A stretch of 30,097 nucleotides of DNA from contig CAJUGZ010000004.1 of NCBI GenBank assembly GCA_910585855.1, positions 1 to 30,097 on the forward strand, given 5' to 3'. The notes beneath the pieces were generated by a model. That model saw nothing but the letters and a program-made list of their open reading frames with translations. It was not told the origin of the DNA and ran no database searches. This document shows positions 17,301 through 25,235 of the stretch, one piece after another. The position numbers were made by a program, and so were the translations under genes. Numbering within the stretch: the stretch's first letter is position 1; the number at the start of each line of letters is the position of its first letter. This DNA comes from an uncultured Lachnospiraceae bacterium (GTDB lineage: Bacteria; Bacillota_A; Clostridia; Lachnospirales; Lachnospiraceae).

Positions 17301-17588
17301 ACGATAGTAATTATGTTAAGTGTAATTATGCTTTCTATGTTGAGGGGGAGTTTTGGTGAGCAGGCAATAAATAATATTACACCATTTGGTAGTAAGATAA
17401 AATTATTAAATAAAATAACTGGTGTTCAAGGACGATATTTTATACCAATTTTACCATTAATATTGTGTATACCTAGAAAGAAGAAATGTGTTGTTGGTTC
17501 TAAGGAGAAATTATTTTTATTTATATTAATGTTGATAGTAAGTATTATTTATAGTGTTTTTACTTTACTAAATAGGTACTGGATTTGA
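14304..17588 (+). CDS. DUF2142-family membrane protein with three extracytoplasmic domains
   Basis: The C-terminal half (about 635-1094) is a polytopic DUF2142 domain with the family signature PIAQVPDEAYHVRH (658-671). This family is GT-C-like and is thought to transfer sugars from polyprenyl-phosphate donors outside the membrane. Ahead of it are three soluble, beta-rich segments (about 36-185, 255-395 and 455-605), each between membrane helices. The first two share ENAITCYA / DNAMSLYF followed by NG or HG with the extracytoplasmic part of the ABC permease at 8151. At 1094 residues it is about twice the usual DUF2142 length. Base and codon use change within the gene near residue 450 (about 15650): before it codons are mixed, after it ATA, AGA and AAT dominate. 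A crossover inside the gene is the likely cause. Translation starts at GTG. Confidence 0.82.
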   Translation: MKENRKKLIYLGVVLFLIGTFLIINQERCNFFFSNLATIQEENPEPLSYLDEMPIDGITKEREVIQPLTFDRRVGHIGVKIGTYGRENHAIYEISLLDQWGNVLGMAREDAAAMKDNDYFYIKVERLIVPGQEYYLKIISDSAEDENAITCYASKSIENQKPVRINGKEQDYSLILTFMYGKVKNYTSAILAVLLFVYVMYAGYCLIKKEKILPFIMTGKTIFLSKQMHLAVIVISIVAFCAALFCKKTIYEILFTEDSHAETYISEALLDDVTAEQSFIYPEEEMDCIEVRFALFLQKFQSGVIHFELYETGNLDVIRSGFVKAKDLENEYVRFSFPKIEGTKGKEYTLRIYTTEVKSDNAMSLYFTSDNFNQQVFQLHGEEVKGNLLLTAGTTQKEFYWEWILVLGIVLVGIVLFYFWRFYIAKRKLVAVIGVVFAIVVGGIGVQSYSVYHKFSIDGIIKTIFENSSGREKIYNQEGIDYKESFDYSIRTDGTCYGMTQMIELQNINSKIDSIRIRLKNDSMAKRSYYVSIFFDTGSGYNNDEKYNVFYIYRGESEILIPILNRNLIHSMRIDIGEEIYIETIKWNKKLIEIDEIVLNHSDLREENSYFLWTVTFVIVFILGIFISKKFKKLEKMTITFFLAAGFVYGIIFSVLIPIAQVPDEAYHVRHTLYAIGGDEIYKQMMEITEEVGLFKITGMSGEKVDTLKYKSLFTTRLESYKLNHIVEKDTLEVLKRPGQTIGVLIAILFKMPVFWIYFLGELGGLFVYIGICYCALRLLPRKKELMCMIMLLPIALQQGGSFSYDSFNNALSFLLISYIMYLNVKKEFVDLKDIVVLISIGLLLFYIKTIYAGLLLLFVVVPVDKYNIKIRRYCIDKQWIKANRKKVIAGVCIGILLIIAFVLMMKYEYVILLVQAFIYVGEIIRLVGRSFIEQGNMYIDSMIACFGWADTPVSEWFVIVYVFGLIWLWWFSDKEDEIDKNSKINAKSKIIEKSVVLFTIVIMLSVIMLSMLRGSFGEQAINNITPFGSKIKLLNKITGVQGRYFIPILPLILCIPRKKKCVVGSKEKLFLFILMLIVSIIYSVFTLLNRYWI

Positions 17589-17654
17589 ATTTCTAAAGGA
17601 TATTTTATATGAGTGATTTAACTAATAATTGAATGAAATAACAGAGGAATAAAA

Positions 17655-18353
17655 ATGAAATTACTAATAATTATACCAGCTTATAATGAAGAAAAAAATA
17701 TTGAGAAAGTAGTAAATAATTTGATAGATAATTATTCTCAGTATGATTATGTTGTTGTAAATGATGGTTCAAGAGATATGACAGGGATGATATGTAAACA
17801 AAATAAATATAATTTACTGGATTTGCCAATTAATTTAGGACTTGCTGGGGGGATTCAAGCAGGATTTAAGTATGCTTGCCAATGTGGTTATGATTATGCA
17901 CTTCAGTTTGATGGGGATGGACAACATCAACCACAGTATATTGACCGGATGTTAAAACAAATGGAAAGAGAAAAAGCAGATATTGTGATTGGCTCTAGAT
18001 TTGTTGAGCAAAAGAAACCAAAAAGTTTACGTATGATAGGAAGTAACTTACTTCAGAAAATTATTTGTATAACTACAAGAAAAAATATAACCGATCCTAC
18101 TTCTGGAATGCGATTATTTAATAAAAAAATGATACAAAAATTTGCTTATACTATGAACTATGGACCAGAACCAGATACAATTTCTTATTTAATTTGCTGT
18201 GGTGCAAAAGTAGAAGAGGTACAAGTAGTCATGAAGGAAAGAGAGGCGGGAGAAAGTTATTTAAATTTAAAACGATCTATTCAGTATATGTTATATATGT
18301 GTATGTCTATTGTATTTATTCAGGCTTTTAGAAAAAAGGAGAAAATCGTATGA
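17655..18353 (+). CDS. GT2 polyprenyl-phosphate glycosyltransferase (DPM1-like)
   Basis: The 232-residue protein has the GT-A motifs of dolichol/undecaprenyl-phosphate sugar synthases: IIPAYNEEKNI at the start, VVNDGS (D37), LGLAGGIQAG, and the metal site FDGDGQHQP (D86, D88). A single hydrophobic segment lies near the C-terminus. Such enzymes move a sugar from a nucleotide to undecaprenyl phosphate, making donors for membrane transferases outside. The start has AGAGGA upstream, and the stop overlaps the next gene (ATGA). The neighbouring DUF2142 protein is a plausible user of its product. Confidence 0.9.
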   Translation: MKLLIIIPAYNEEKNIEKVVNNLIDNYSQYDYVVVNDGSRDMTGMICKQNKYNLLDLPINLGLAGGIQAGFKYACQCGYDYALQFDGDGQHQPQYIDRMLKQMEREKADIVIGSRFVEQKKPKSLRMIGSNLLQKIICITTRKNITDPTSGMRLFNKKMIQKFAYTMNYGPEPDTISYLICCGAKVEEVQVVMKEREAGESYLNLKRSIQYMLYMCMSIVFIQAFRKKEKIV

Positions 18354-18706
18354 CGATAATACTAAGGAGCGTTTTAATAATAGTATGTATTTTAACTTGC
18401 TATTATGCGTTACATAAAATACGAAAATCGCAGATTCAGATAGAAGATGCTATTTTTTGGATAATATTTTCTATTATTTTAGTATTAATAAGTATTTTTC
18501 CTAAAATTGCATTTTTTTTAGCAGATATGTTAGGTATAGGATCTTCCGTGAATTTTGTTTTTCTTTCAGTTATTTTTATTTTGATATATAAGGTTTTTTC
18601 GATGTCAATTAAAATTTCTCAGATGGAATATAGAATAAAAAATTTAGTGCAGCAAATTGCTATAAAAAATTATGAATTAGAGAATAAAAATGGAGAGAAA
18701 AAATAA
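18350..18706 (+). CDS. DUF2304-family small membrane protein
   Basis: The 118-residue protein has three hydrophobic helices (about 4-20, 33-56 and 65-85) and a charged, coiled C-terminal tail containing EYRIKNLVQQIAIKNYELENK. DUF2304 proteins are regularly encoded directly after a polyprenyl-phosphate GT2, as here with a 4-base overlap. They are thought to assist that enzyme or move its product across the membrane. No catalytic motif is visible. Confidence 0.82.
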   Translation: MTIILRSVLIIVCILTCYYALHKIRKSQIQIEDAIFWIIFSIILVLISIFPKIAFFLADMLGIGSSVNFVFLSVIFILIYKVFSMSIKISQMEYRIKNLVQQIAIKNYELENKNGEKK

Positions 18707-18807
18707 AAAATTATGAAATATATAAAGTAGAAAGATGGGTAAATATAAAGATTCATGATTACAATAAATAGTATATATTATATTTTAATTTAAAAGAAAA
18801 TTTATTT

Positions 18808-18813
18808 AGGAGG
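18808..18813 (+). promoter_or_regulatory. Consensus ribosome site deciding a TTG start
   Basis: A perfect AGGAGG lies nine bases before TTG at 18823. The TTG opens the reading frame exactly at KTVCFIPIK, where cytidylyltransferases normally begin, and no in-frame ATG is available nearby. The rare start codon could hold expression down. Confidence 0.7.
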
Positions 18814-18822
18814 AAAAGTTCA

Positions 18823-19479
18823 TTGAAAACAGTATGTTTTATACCAATTAAATTAAATAATGAAAGAACACCGGGAAAAAATTTGAAACAGTTTAGTGAT
18901 GGAACACCATTGATTCATTTGGTAGAAAAAAATGTATTAGGAGTCAAAGGAATTGATGAGATTTATGTATATTGTAGTAATGATAAAATAGAGAAATATA
19001 TTATAGAAGGAATAAAATATCTTAAAAGACCGGATTATTTGGATACATCTTTAACAAAGTGTAATGATATTATAAAGGCTTTTGTAAATACAATAGATGC
19101 AGATTTTTATGTTATGGCACATGCTACGTCACCATTTGTTACTTCAGCTCATATACAGGAATGTTTGAATGCTGTAAAAAGTGGAAAGTATGATTCGGCA
19201 TATGCAGCAGTTAAAATGCAAAATTTTGTATGGTATTGTGATAAGCCACTTAATTTTTCTATATCTAATAACTTGAGAACACAAGATATGGAACCTATTT
19301 GGATTGAACTTTCTACACCATTTGTATTTACCAAGGATGCATATAAAATATATGGAGGGAGAACTGGGGATAAACCGTATAGATGTGAGTGCAGTGCAAT
19401 AGAGGGAATAGATATTGATTATCCAGAAGATTTTGAGTTAGCAGATCTTGTATATGGGTCTAATTTGAGGGGGAAATAA
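18823..19479 (+). CDS. CMP-sugar synthetase (acylneuraminate cytidylyltransferase-like)
   Basis: The 218-residue protein starts VCFIPIKLNNERTPGKNLK, the CTP-binding loop of the NeuA/KdsB family (P-x-K-x-x-x-x-R-x-P-G-K-N). It continues with VMAHATSPFVTSAHIQ, equivalent to the conserved substrate loop, and ends with IDIDYPEDFELA, where family members place metal-binding acids. The family activates 2-keto acid sugars as CMP derivatives in the cytoplasm. Which sugar is used is not readable. The following genes (aldolase, KdsC-like phosphatase, sialyltransferase-like enzyme) make up a matching pathway. Its codon use is strongly AT-biased like the neighbours. The start is TTG. Confidence 0.85.
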   Translation: MKTVCFIPIKLNNERTPGKNLKQFSDGTPLIHLVEKNVLGVKGIDEIYVYCSNDKIEKYIIEGIKYLKRPDYLDTSLTKCNDIIKAFVNTIDADFYVMAHATSPFVTSAHIQECLNAVKSGKYDSAYAAVKMQNFVWYCDKPLNFSISNNLRTQDMEPIWIELSTPFVFTKDAYKIYGGRTGDKPYRCECSAIEGIDIDYPEDFELADLVYGSNLRGK

Positions 19480-19480
19480 T

Positions 19481-20188
19481 ATGAAAGTAAAGTTACTAGA
19501 TTGTACTTTGAGAGATGGTGGTCATATTAATAAATCATTATTTGGGAAAAAGGTAATAGATGGGATTGTAAATAAAATGTATCATTCAAATGTTGATTAT
19601 TTAGAAGTTGGATTTTTAAGAACAGATATTGACTCTTTTTCACCAGATGTTGCAATTTTTTCATCTATTGCAGATGCTGAAAGTAAAATCCCTAATTTTA
19701 ACGGAACAACTAAATTGGTATTAATGGCTCAAGAGGATCAATTTGACATTACAAAGTTAGAACAATGTGATAAAAATTCAAAATTTCAAATAATAAGAGT
19801 ATCTTTTCATGATTATGATAAAGAACAGGGATTAGTATTTTGTAAAAAAGTTATTGATAAAGGATATCAGTGTTGTATTAATCCTATTAATTTGCCTGGT
19901 TACACAGATTTGGAAATATTGGAAATTGTCCAAAGAGTTAATGAATTAAATCCTATGGCTTTTACTATTGTAGATACATTTGGTTCATTGCAAAAGCGGG
20001 ATTTGAATAGAATCTATTATTTGGTAGAAAATAACTTGAATAAAGATATTTCTATAGGGTTACATTTACATGAAAATTTATCATTAGCATTTTCATTGGG
20101 GCAAGAAATTTTAAGTATAAAGAATCCATGTAGAGATGTTATAATAGATGGTTCTTTATATGGGATGGTAGAATTCCGGGAAATCTAA
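19481..20188 (+). pseudogene. DRE-TIM metallo-aldolase, N-terminal part before a frameshift
   Basis: This is the first 235 codons of an HMGL-like (4-hydroxy-2-oxovalerate aldolase-like) enzyme. Visible motifs are LLDCTLRDGGH (metal D12, catalytic R11), VDTFGS (164-169) and GLHLHEN (metal ligands H195, H197). The frame breaks after SLYGM: the bases GGGATGGTAGAATTCC read MVEFREI and stop. One extra G after ATGG would give GRIPGNLNIE and join the frame that continues to 21060. Together they would form one protein of about 526 residues. The break could be a true mutation, phase variation at a short G run, or a read error. All metal and catalytic residues lie in this part, but the last barrel strand would be missing. 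It starts one base after the cytidylyltransferase stop, behind GAGGGGG. Confidence 0.8.
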
Positions 20189-20199
20189 ATATTGAATTA

Positions 20200-21060
20200 A
20201 TGATGGATTATATGAATTCAAATTATGGAACAGCATATGTAGTAGAAGAGGCGTTGGAGGCAATAGACGAGTTTATTACATCTATTAAGAAAAAGACACC
20301 ATGGGGTTATTCTATAGCATATTCTTTATCAGCTAAGAACAAAGCACATCGGACTTATGCGGAATATATGCTTCAAAAAGGAAAAATAACAATTGCAGAT
20401 ATTAATACAATTATGAGAAAAATTGAGAGTTCAAAAAAATCTTGCTTTGATGAGAAATATGCTGAACAGTTATATTATGACTATATGAATGTTGTAGTTG
20501 ATGATACTTTAACTTTAAGTAAATTGAAGGAAGAATATGAAAATAAAAAAATTGGATTTATTGCGCCGGGAAAAAGTATACAAGATAGTAAGAAAATAAA
20601 AACTTTAATTATGAATACAGAAATAGATTATATTTTTTCCTTAAATTTTTTGGATGAAAGTATATTGACTAATGGTGTTATTTATACAAATCAAAAACGA
20701 TATGGAAATGATAATTTGAAAATTGGAACATGTAAATTAATTGTTACATCAAATATTAGAGGAAATTTGAATAAAAATAGTAATAAATTAGCTTATTCAA
20801 CATTAACAAAACATTTTGGACAATTTTCGGATAGTTCCTTGTTGATGGTTTTAAATTTAGCTTATTTATTGAAATGTAAGGAAGTTTATCTTATAGGATT
20901 TGATGGGTTTGGACAGATGGAAAATTTTTATAGTGAAGGATATGACAGAGAACAAAATTATAAATTAGACAATAGGGATATAGAGCATATTTTACCAAAG
21001 TATGCCTCCCGAATGAAAATATGTTTTTTGACATCTTCTAAATATGAGGAGTATATATGA
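20200..21060 (+). pseudogene. DRE-TIM aldolase, C-terminal part after the frameshift
   Basis: This is the continuation of the preceding aldolase in the +1-shifted frame; the homologous reading actually resumes near 20168. Its front (DYMNSNYGTAY, then helices to about residue 100) completes the barrel and its cap. Residues 115-286 form a separate domain starting KIGFIAPGKSIQDSKK, with LIGFDGFGQ near the end, whose function I do not recognise. The ATG at 20200 has no good ribosome site, which argues that this is not an independent gene. Its stop overlaps the phosphatase start (ATGA), so the operon order is otherwise intact. Confidence 0.75.
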
Positions 21061-21560
21061 TTAAATTAATTGTAATGGATGTGGATGGAACTTTGACGGA
21101 TGGAAGTATATATTATAGTGAGAATAATATAGAGATAAAAAAGTTTAATGTAAGGGATGCAGCAGGAATATTGGCTTGTCAGATGGTTGGCAAGAAGTGT
21201 ATGGTTTTGACAGGAAGGGAATCATACGCTGTGCAACGACGTGCAAAAGATTTAAATATAGAATTTATTTTTCAAGGAATAAGAAATAAACAAAAGTTTC
21301 TGAAAGATTTTATTAAAAAGAATGAATATGTTGAAGAAGAAATTTTGTATATAGGGGATGATTTGAATGATTTGAGTGCAATGAAAATTGTTGGAAAAAC
21401 TGGATGTCCCGCAGATGCAGCAGAAGAAGTGAAGCAGATTGCCGATTTTATATCTGTGTATAATGGGGGAAATGGTGCAGTTAGGGATATTTTATTTGCA
21501 TTATTAAAGAGTGAAGGAATATATGAAAATGCAGTAGAAAATGTATATGGAGGAATTTAA
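21057..21560 (+). CDS. KdsC-like HAD phosphatase
   Basis: The 167-residue protein is a minimal C0-type HAD phosphatase. The nucleophile pair is in VMDVDGTLTDG (D8, D10), motif II is LTGR (51-54) and the acidic motif is GDDLNDLSAM (D101, D102, D105). FNVRDAAGI (30-38) marks the KDO-8-phosphate/9-phosphononulosonate phosphatase branch. In such pathways the enzyme removes phosphate from the newly made 2-keto sugar acid before CMP activation. Its presence between the aldolase and a CMP-sugar transferase supports that role here. It is translationally coupled to the upstream gene by a 4-base overlap. Confidence 0.9.
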   Translation: MIKLIVMDVDGTLTDGSIYYSENNIEIKKFNVRDAAGILACQMVGKKCMVLTGRESYAVQRRAKDLNIEFIFQGIRNKQKFLKDFIKKNEYVEEEILYIGDDLNDLSAMKIVGKTGCPADAAEEVKQIADFISVYNGGNGAVRDILFALLKSEGIYENAVENVYGGI

Positions 21561-21638
21561 AATTAATATATTTTTAAATCATAAGAGGACATGCTAGGAA
21601 TAATATCATTAATGCTGAAAAAAGGAAGGATAAAAATT

Positions 21639-22739
21639 ATGAAGCAATTAATTTTATGTGAAAGACCATTTATGGTTTATAAGGCAATTTTAAAAGCTAT
21701 GAATTCTGATGATTGTATTGATATTGTATTGTCTAACCATATGCCAGGACTGGAGAAAATATATAATCCTCTTATTAATGCCCATATTTTTAATAAAGTG
21801 TTTTATTATGATGATGTGTTATATCAGGACTATATAAAAAATGAAAAATTATCAGAGTATGTAAAATTTCCTAATATTTTATGGGCTTGGCCTAGGAAAT
21901 TAGTGAAATATTTTAGATATCAAAAATTAGCAAGAAAAGAATTAAAACCAGAGGGGCTTGATTTTCATGTATATGACGAGATATTAGCTAATGATGGTGT
22001 ATCAACAATGAATTTTAAATTGAATTTTGAGAAAATATTTTATGTTGTGAGTGAGCATGGAAGAGGAAATTTTAGGCTTAAAATTCCTTTGCACATATTA
22101 GCCGTTTATATTACCATTATATTGGATTATTTTAATATAATAGTAGCATATAGTGGAAGTTCGAAATATGTTCAGGCTGTAGAGGTTGATAGGAATGAAG
22201 ATTTGGTTTGTTATATTAAAAATCGAAAAAAGGTTAGAGAATGTAGAATTAGTGCATTAGAAAATGCTTTGACAGAGGAGAAAAAGGATATAATTTATAG
22301 AATTTATGCAGAAGCATTTGGTTTACCTAAAAAATTTGATGCAGAAGTAAATTTATTATTAACAGGTCCGCTTGCGCATGATGGTGTTTTGGCAAGTGAA
22401 AAAGATCAATTAAACTGTTATTATGACGCTGTTAATTTAAATTGTGATATGACCAAAAAATTAGTAATTAAACCACATCCTAGGGATGAGGTTGATTATA
22501 GTAGGAAATTTCCGAATGCAATTATTGTTAATAAAGTTGTGACATCAGAGGTTTTAAGTTTTTGCGCTTCATTAAAAATAGATAAAGTTGTAACAATTTA
22601 TTCAACATCTATATCTTCTTTTCAAAAAGCTAAAAATATGGTGGTATTGGGTGATGAATTTTTAAATGGTTATAATCGAACTGCTCAGACTGGAAAAAGT
22701 ATAGTATTTCAAGAGGATTTACATAATGGAAGCAAATAG
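21639..22739 (+). CDS. Sialyltransferase-like glycosyltransferase (GT52/polysialyltransferase type)
   Basis: The 366-residue protein carries the two motifs of bacterial CMP-sialate transferases: a D/E-D/E-G-type motif (ANDGVST, NDG at 118-120) and the HP motif (KPHPRD, H280, P281), followed by a Ser-rich TIYSTSISS stretch. These enzymes use CMP-activated 2-keto sugar acids as donors, which agrees with the cytidylyltransferase at 18823. The assignment to GT52 or a related family rests on these motifs rather than overall similarity. The start is ATG 21639 with AAGGA at 21626-21630; an in-frame ATG at 21591 lacks a ribosome site. It overlaps the flippase gene by 14 bases. Confidence 0.7.
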   Translation: MKQLILCERPFMVYKAILKAMNSDDCIDIVLSNHMPGLEKIYNPLINAHIFNKVFYYDDVLYQDYIKNEKLSEYVKFPNILWAWPRKLVKYFRYQKLARKELKPEGLDFHVYDEILANDGVSTMNFKLNFEKIFYVVSEHGRGNFRLKIPLHILAVYITIILDYFNIIVAYSGSSKYVQAVEVDRNEDLVCYIKNRKKVRECRISALENALTEEKKDIIYRIYAEAFGLPKKFDAEVNLLLTGPLAHDGVLASEKDQLNCYYDAVNLNCDMTKKLVIKPHPRDEVDYSRKFPNAIIVNKVVTSEVLSFCASLKIDKVVTIYSTSISSFQKAKNMVVLGDEFLNGYNRTAQTGKSIVFQEDLHNGSK

Positions 22740-23988
22740 AAATAATAAATTTGAAGAAATAGCAATGCAGAAAAGAGAGGGAGTTATTTGGAATATATTA
22801 TCCAGTTTAGTAACAGCAGCATCTTCAGTTTTGCTGCTTATGGTTATTAAAAGATTTGTTGGTATTGAATTGGGAGCTTATTTTTCAGTGGCAGTAGCAG
22901 TGGCAAATGTAATGATAAATATTGGGCATTTAAATAGTTTTGGTTATCAGATTTCTGATGTTGTAGAAAAGTATTCTTTTAAGACCTATTTATCTCTTAG
23001 AAAATTTACTATATGTGTAATGCTTATAGTAACATTGATTTATATTAGCTTTCAAAAATATGTTTTTCAAAAATCGTTGATAATATTTTGCTATTGTGTT
23101 TATAGAGCAGTTTATGCTTATGCAGATGTATATCAAGGAAGGTATCAGCAAAAAGGTAGAGTAGATTTAGCAGCAAAATTGCAATTTTTTAAAGTATTAA
23201 TTCCTGATGTAGTATTGGCTTTTGCAGTGATATTTTTTCAAAATTTAGAAATTGCTATTAGTTTGAGTACGTTAACAGAAATTTTATATTTGATTATATA
23301 TAATAAAAAAAATCAAATATTTTTTGAAGATAATTTGTCTGTAAATTTATATTTGTGTAAAGATTTGTTTCGGCAATGTTTGCCACTTTTTTTTAGTGCT
23401 TTTACAACCACTTATATTTTAAATTCATCTAAATATGCAATTGATAAATTGTTAACCAATGATGTTCAGGTATATTATAGTATTTTATTATTGCCTGCGA
23501 CTACTGTACATTTGATTGCTGGATTTGTTTATAGACCATTTCTTACAGAGTATGCAGAAGATTGGTCTTTGAGGGAATATAATAGATTAAAACAAAAAAT
23601 TAGAAGAGTATTTATAGTTATTTTGGTAGGGATAATATTTATTGAAGTAATATCAAAGAAAATATTGCTTCCATTTTTAAAATGGTTATATGTAGCATCA
23701 GAGTTGGAAAATTATCAATGGGAATTTAAAATAATACTTTTAGCAGGTGGGATTAATGCTATAGTTATTTTTTTAGGTTTTTTAATTACTATAATGCGTA
23801 TGCAGGAAAATATGCTTTGGATATATAGTTTTACTTTTATTATTGCATTATTTCTTCCTCAAATTTTAATAAAACAATATAATTTTATGGGAGCTGCTAT
23901 ATCTTTTTTAGTTTTGTCTGGAGTACAATTTTTAATGATGACTATAGTGTATTTAAAGGGAATGTATTTTAATATTAGAAAGATATAA
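22726..23988 (+). CDS. Wzx-like polysaccharide flippase
   Basis: The 420-residue protein has about 11-12 hydrophobic helices in the pattern of the MATE-fold polysaccharide exporters. It begins GVIWNILSSLVTAASSVLLLMVIKRFVG, the typical first helix of Wzx. Wzx proteins flip lipid-linked oligosaccharide units outward. Finding one in a locus that also has a Wzm/Wzt exporter is unexpected, and it may move a separate branch unit. No Wzy polymerase is recognisable nearby. The start has AGAGGA at 22712-22717, inside the preceding gene. Confidence 0.85.
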   Translation: MEANRNNKFEEIAMQKREGVIWNILSSLVTAASSVLLLMVIKRFVGIELGAYFSVAVAVANVMINIGHLNSFGYQISDVVEKYSFKTYLSLRKFTICVMLIVTLIYISFQKYVFQKSLIIFCYCVYRAVYAYADVYQGRYQQKGRVDLAAKLQFFKVLIPDVVLAFAVIFFQNLEIAISLSTLTEILYLIIYNKKNQIFFEDNLSVNLYLCKDLFRQCLPLFFSAFTTTYILNSSKYAIDKLLTNDVQVYYSILLLPATTVHLIAGFVYRPFLTEYAEDWSLREYNRLKQKIRRVFIVILVGIIFIEVISKKILLPFLKWLYVASELENYQWEFKIILLAGGINAIVIFLGFLITIMRMQENMLWIYSFTFIIALFLPQILIKQYNFMGAAISFLVLSGVQFLMMTIVYLKGMYFNIRKI

Positions 23989-24024
23989 AATAAAAAATTT
24001 TGTCGTTTAAAAACAGGAGGGAGT

Positions 24025-25155
24025 ATGAAAACAATTGGAATTGTTTCCGCACATTTTTTACCACATTTAGGAGGGGTAGAAAGATATACTTATAATTTAG
24101 CAAAAAGTTTTATACATATGGGGAAGAAGGTAGTAATTATTACTTCATTAATCGAAGATTTACCTTGTAAAGAAGAAATAGAGGGGATAATAATTTATCG
24201 ACTTCCCTCATTTTCATTTATGAAAGGAAGGATGCCTGTTTTAAATTTGAATAAGGAGTGTAAAAGTAAAATCAGAGAGATAGAACAAGAGCAACTTGAT
24301 GGAATAATTATTAACACACATTTATATACGTTATCTTGTTGGGGGGCTTATTGGGGGGGCAAAAAAGCAAGGAAAGTAATTTTGTTAGAACATGGAACAG
24401 CACATATGGATTTAGGTCGGATTTGGCTAAATCAAGTGGGTAGGATTTATGAACATTTATTAATGTATGTGATAAAAAGGTATGTTTCTGATTTTTATGG
24501 TGTTTCTTTGGCATGTAATAAGTGGCTAAAACATTTTGGAATCAAAGGAAAAGGTGTTTTTTATAATGCTGTAGATTGGGAAGACCTGAAAGAGATAAAA
24601 CCATATTATAGAGATAAATTACAGATAGAAAAGGAGAAAGTGATTCTTACTTTTGCAGGAAGATTAATAGAAGAAAAAGGAATTCGAAAACTTTGTGAGG
24701 CATTTGAACAATTAGATAAGAAAAAGGTTTGCTTAATTGTGGCAGGTGATGGAGCGTTATATTTGGAACTAAAGCAACGTTATCCAGATGTATTTTGGTT
24801 AGGCTCTATCGAACATAAACAGGTGATGTGTTTATTAAGTGAAACAGATATTTATATATTGCCGACAGATTATCCAGAAGGATTTCCGACAACAGTATTA
24901 GAAGCAGCAATGTGTGGATGTAGTATTATTACAACAGATGTAGGAGGGACAAAAGAATTGATTCGAGATACTTCTTATGGAATTTTAATGAAAGAAAATT
25001 CTATAAGAGAAATCAAAGAAGAATTAGAAAAATTATTAAAAAATCCGAAAGAAATGAAGCAAATGGGACAAAGGGTTCAAAGTCAAGTAAAAAAATATTT
25101 TACGTGGGATATTACTGTAAAAAAGGTAATAAAAGAATTGGATTCCAAAAAGTAA
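24025..25155 (+). CDS. GT4-family glycosyltransferase
   Basis: This 376-residue GT-B enzyme has the acceptor-side glycine loop LGGVERYTYNLAK (15-27), the donor-site AGRLIEEKGI (211-220) and an E-x7-E motif EGFPTTVLE (285-293). It probably transfers a hexose from a nucleotide donor on the cytoplasmic side; the sugar is unknown. GGAGGG lies a few bases before the ATG. Codon use is AT-rich like the rest of the 15.7-27.3 kb segment. Confidence 0.9.
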   Translation: MKTIGIVSAHFLPHLGGVERYTYNLAKSFIHMGKKVVIITSLIEDLPCKEEIEGIIIYRLPSFSFMKGRMPVLNLNKECKSKIREIEQEQLDGIIINTHLYTLSCWGAYWGGKKARKVILLEHGTAHMDLGRIWLNQVGRIYEHLLMYVIKRYVSDFYGVSLACNKWLKHFGIKGKGVFYNAVDWEDLKEIKPYYRDKLQIEKEKVILTFAGRLIEEKGIRKLCEAFEQLDKKKVCLIVAGDGALYLELKQRYPDVFWLGSIEHKQVMCLLSETDIYILPTDYPEGFPTTVLEAAMCGCSIITTDVGGTKELIRDTSYGILMKENSIREIKEELEKLLKNPKEMKQMGQRVQSQVKKYFTWDITVKKVIKELDSKK

Positions 25156-25235
25156 TAGAAAAATAGAAATCAGTATAGAAACAGTAAGAAAAGAGAGAAA
25201 AAAGTAGTTTGGTTTTTAGAAAAGGAGGTTGTTTT

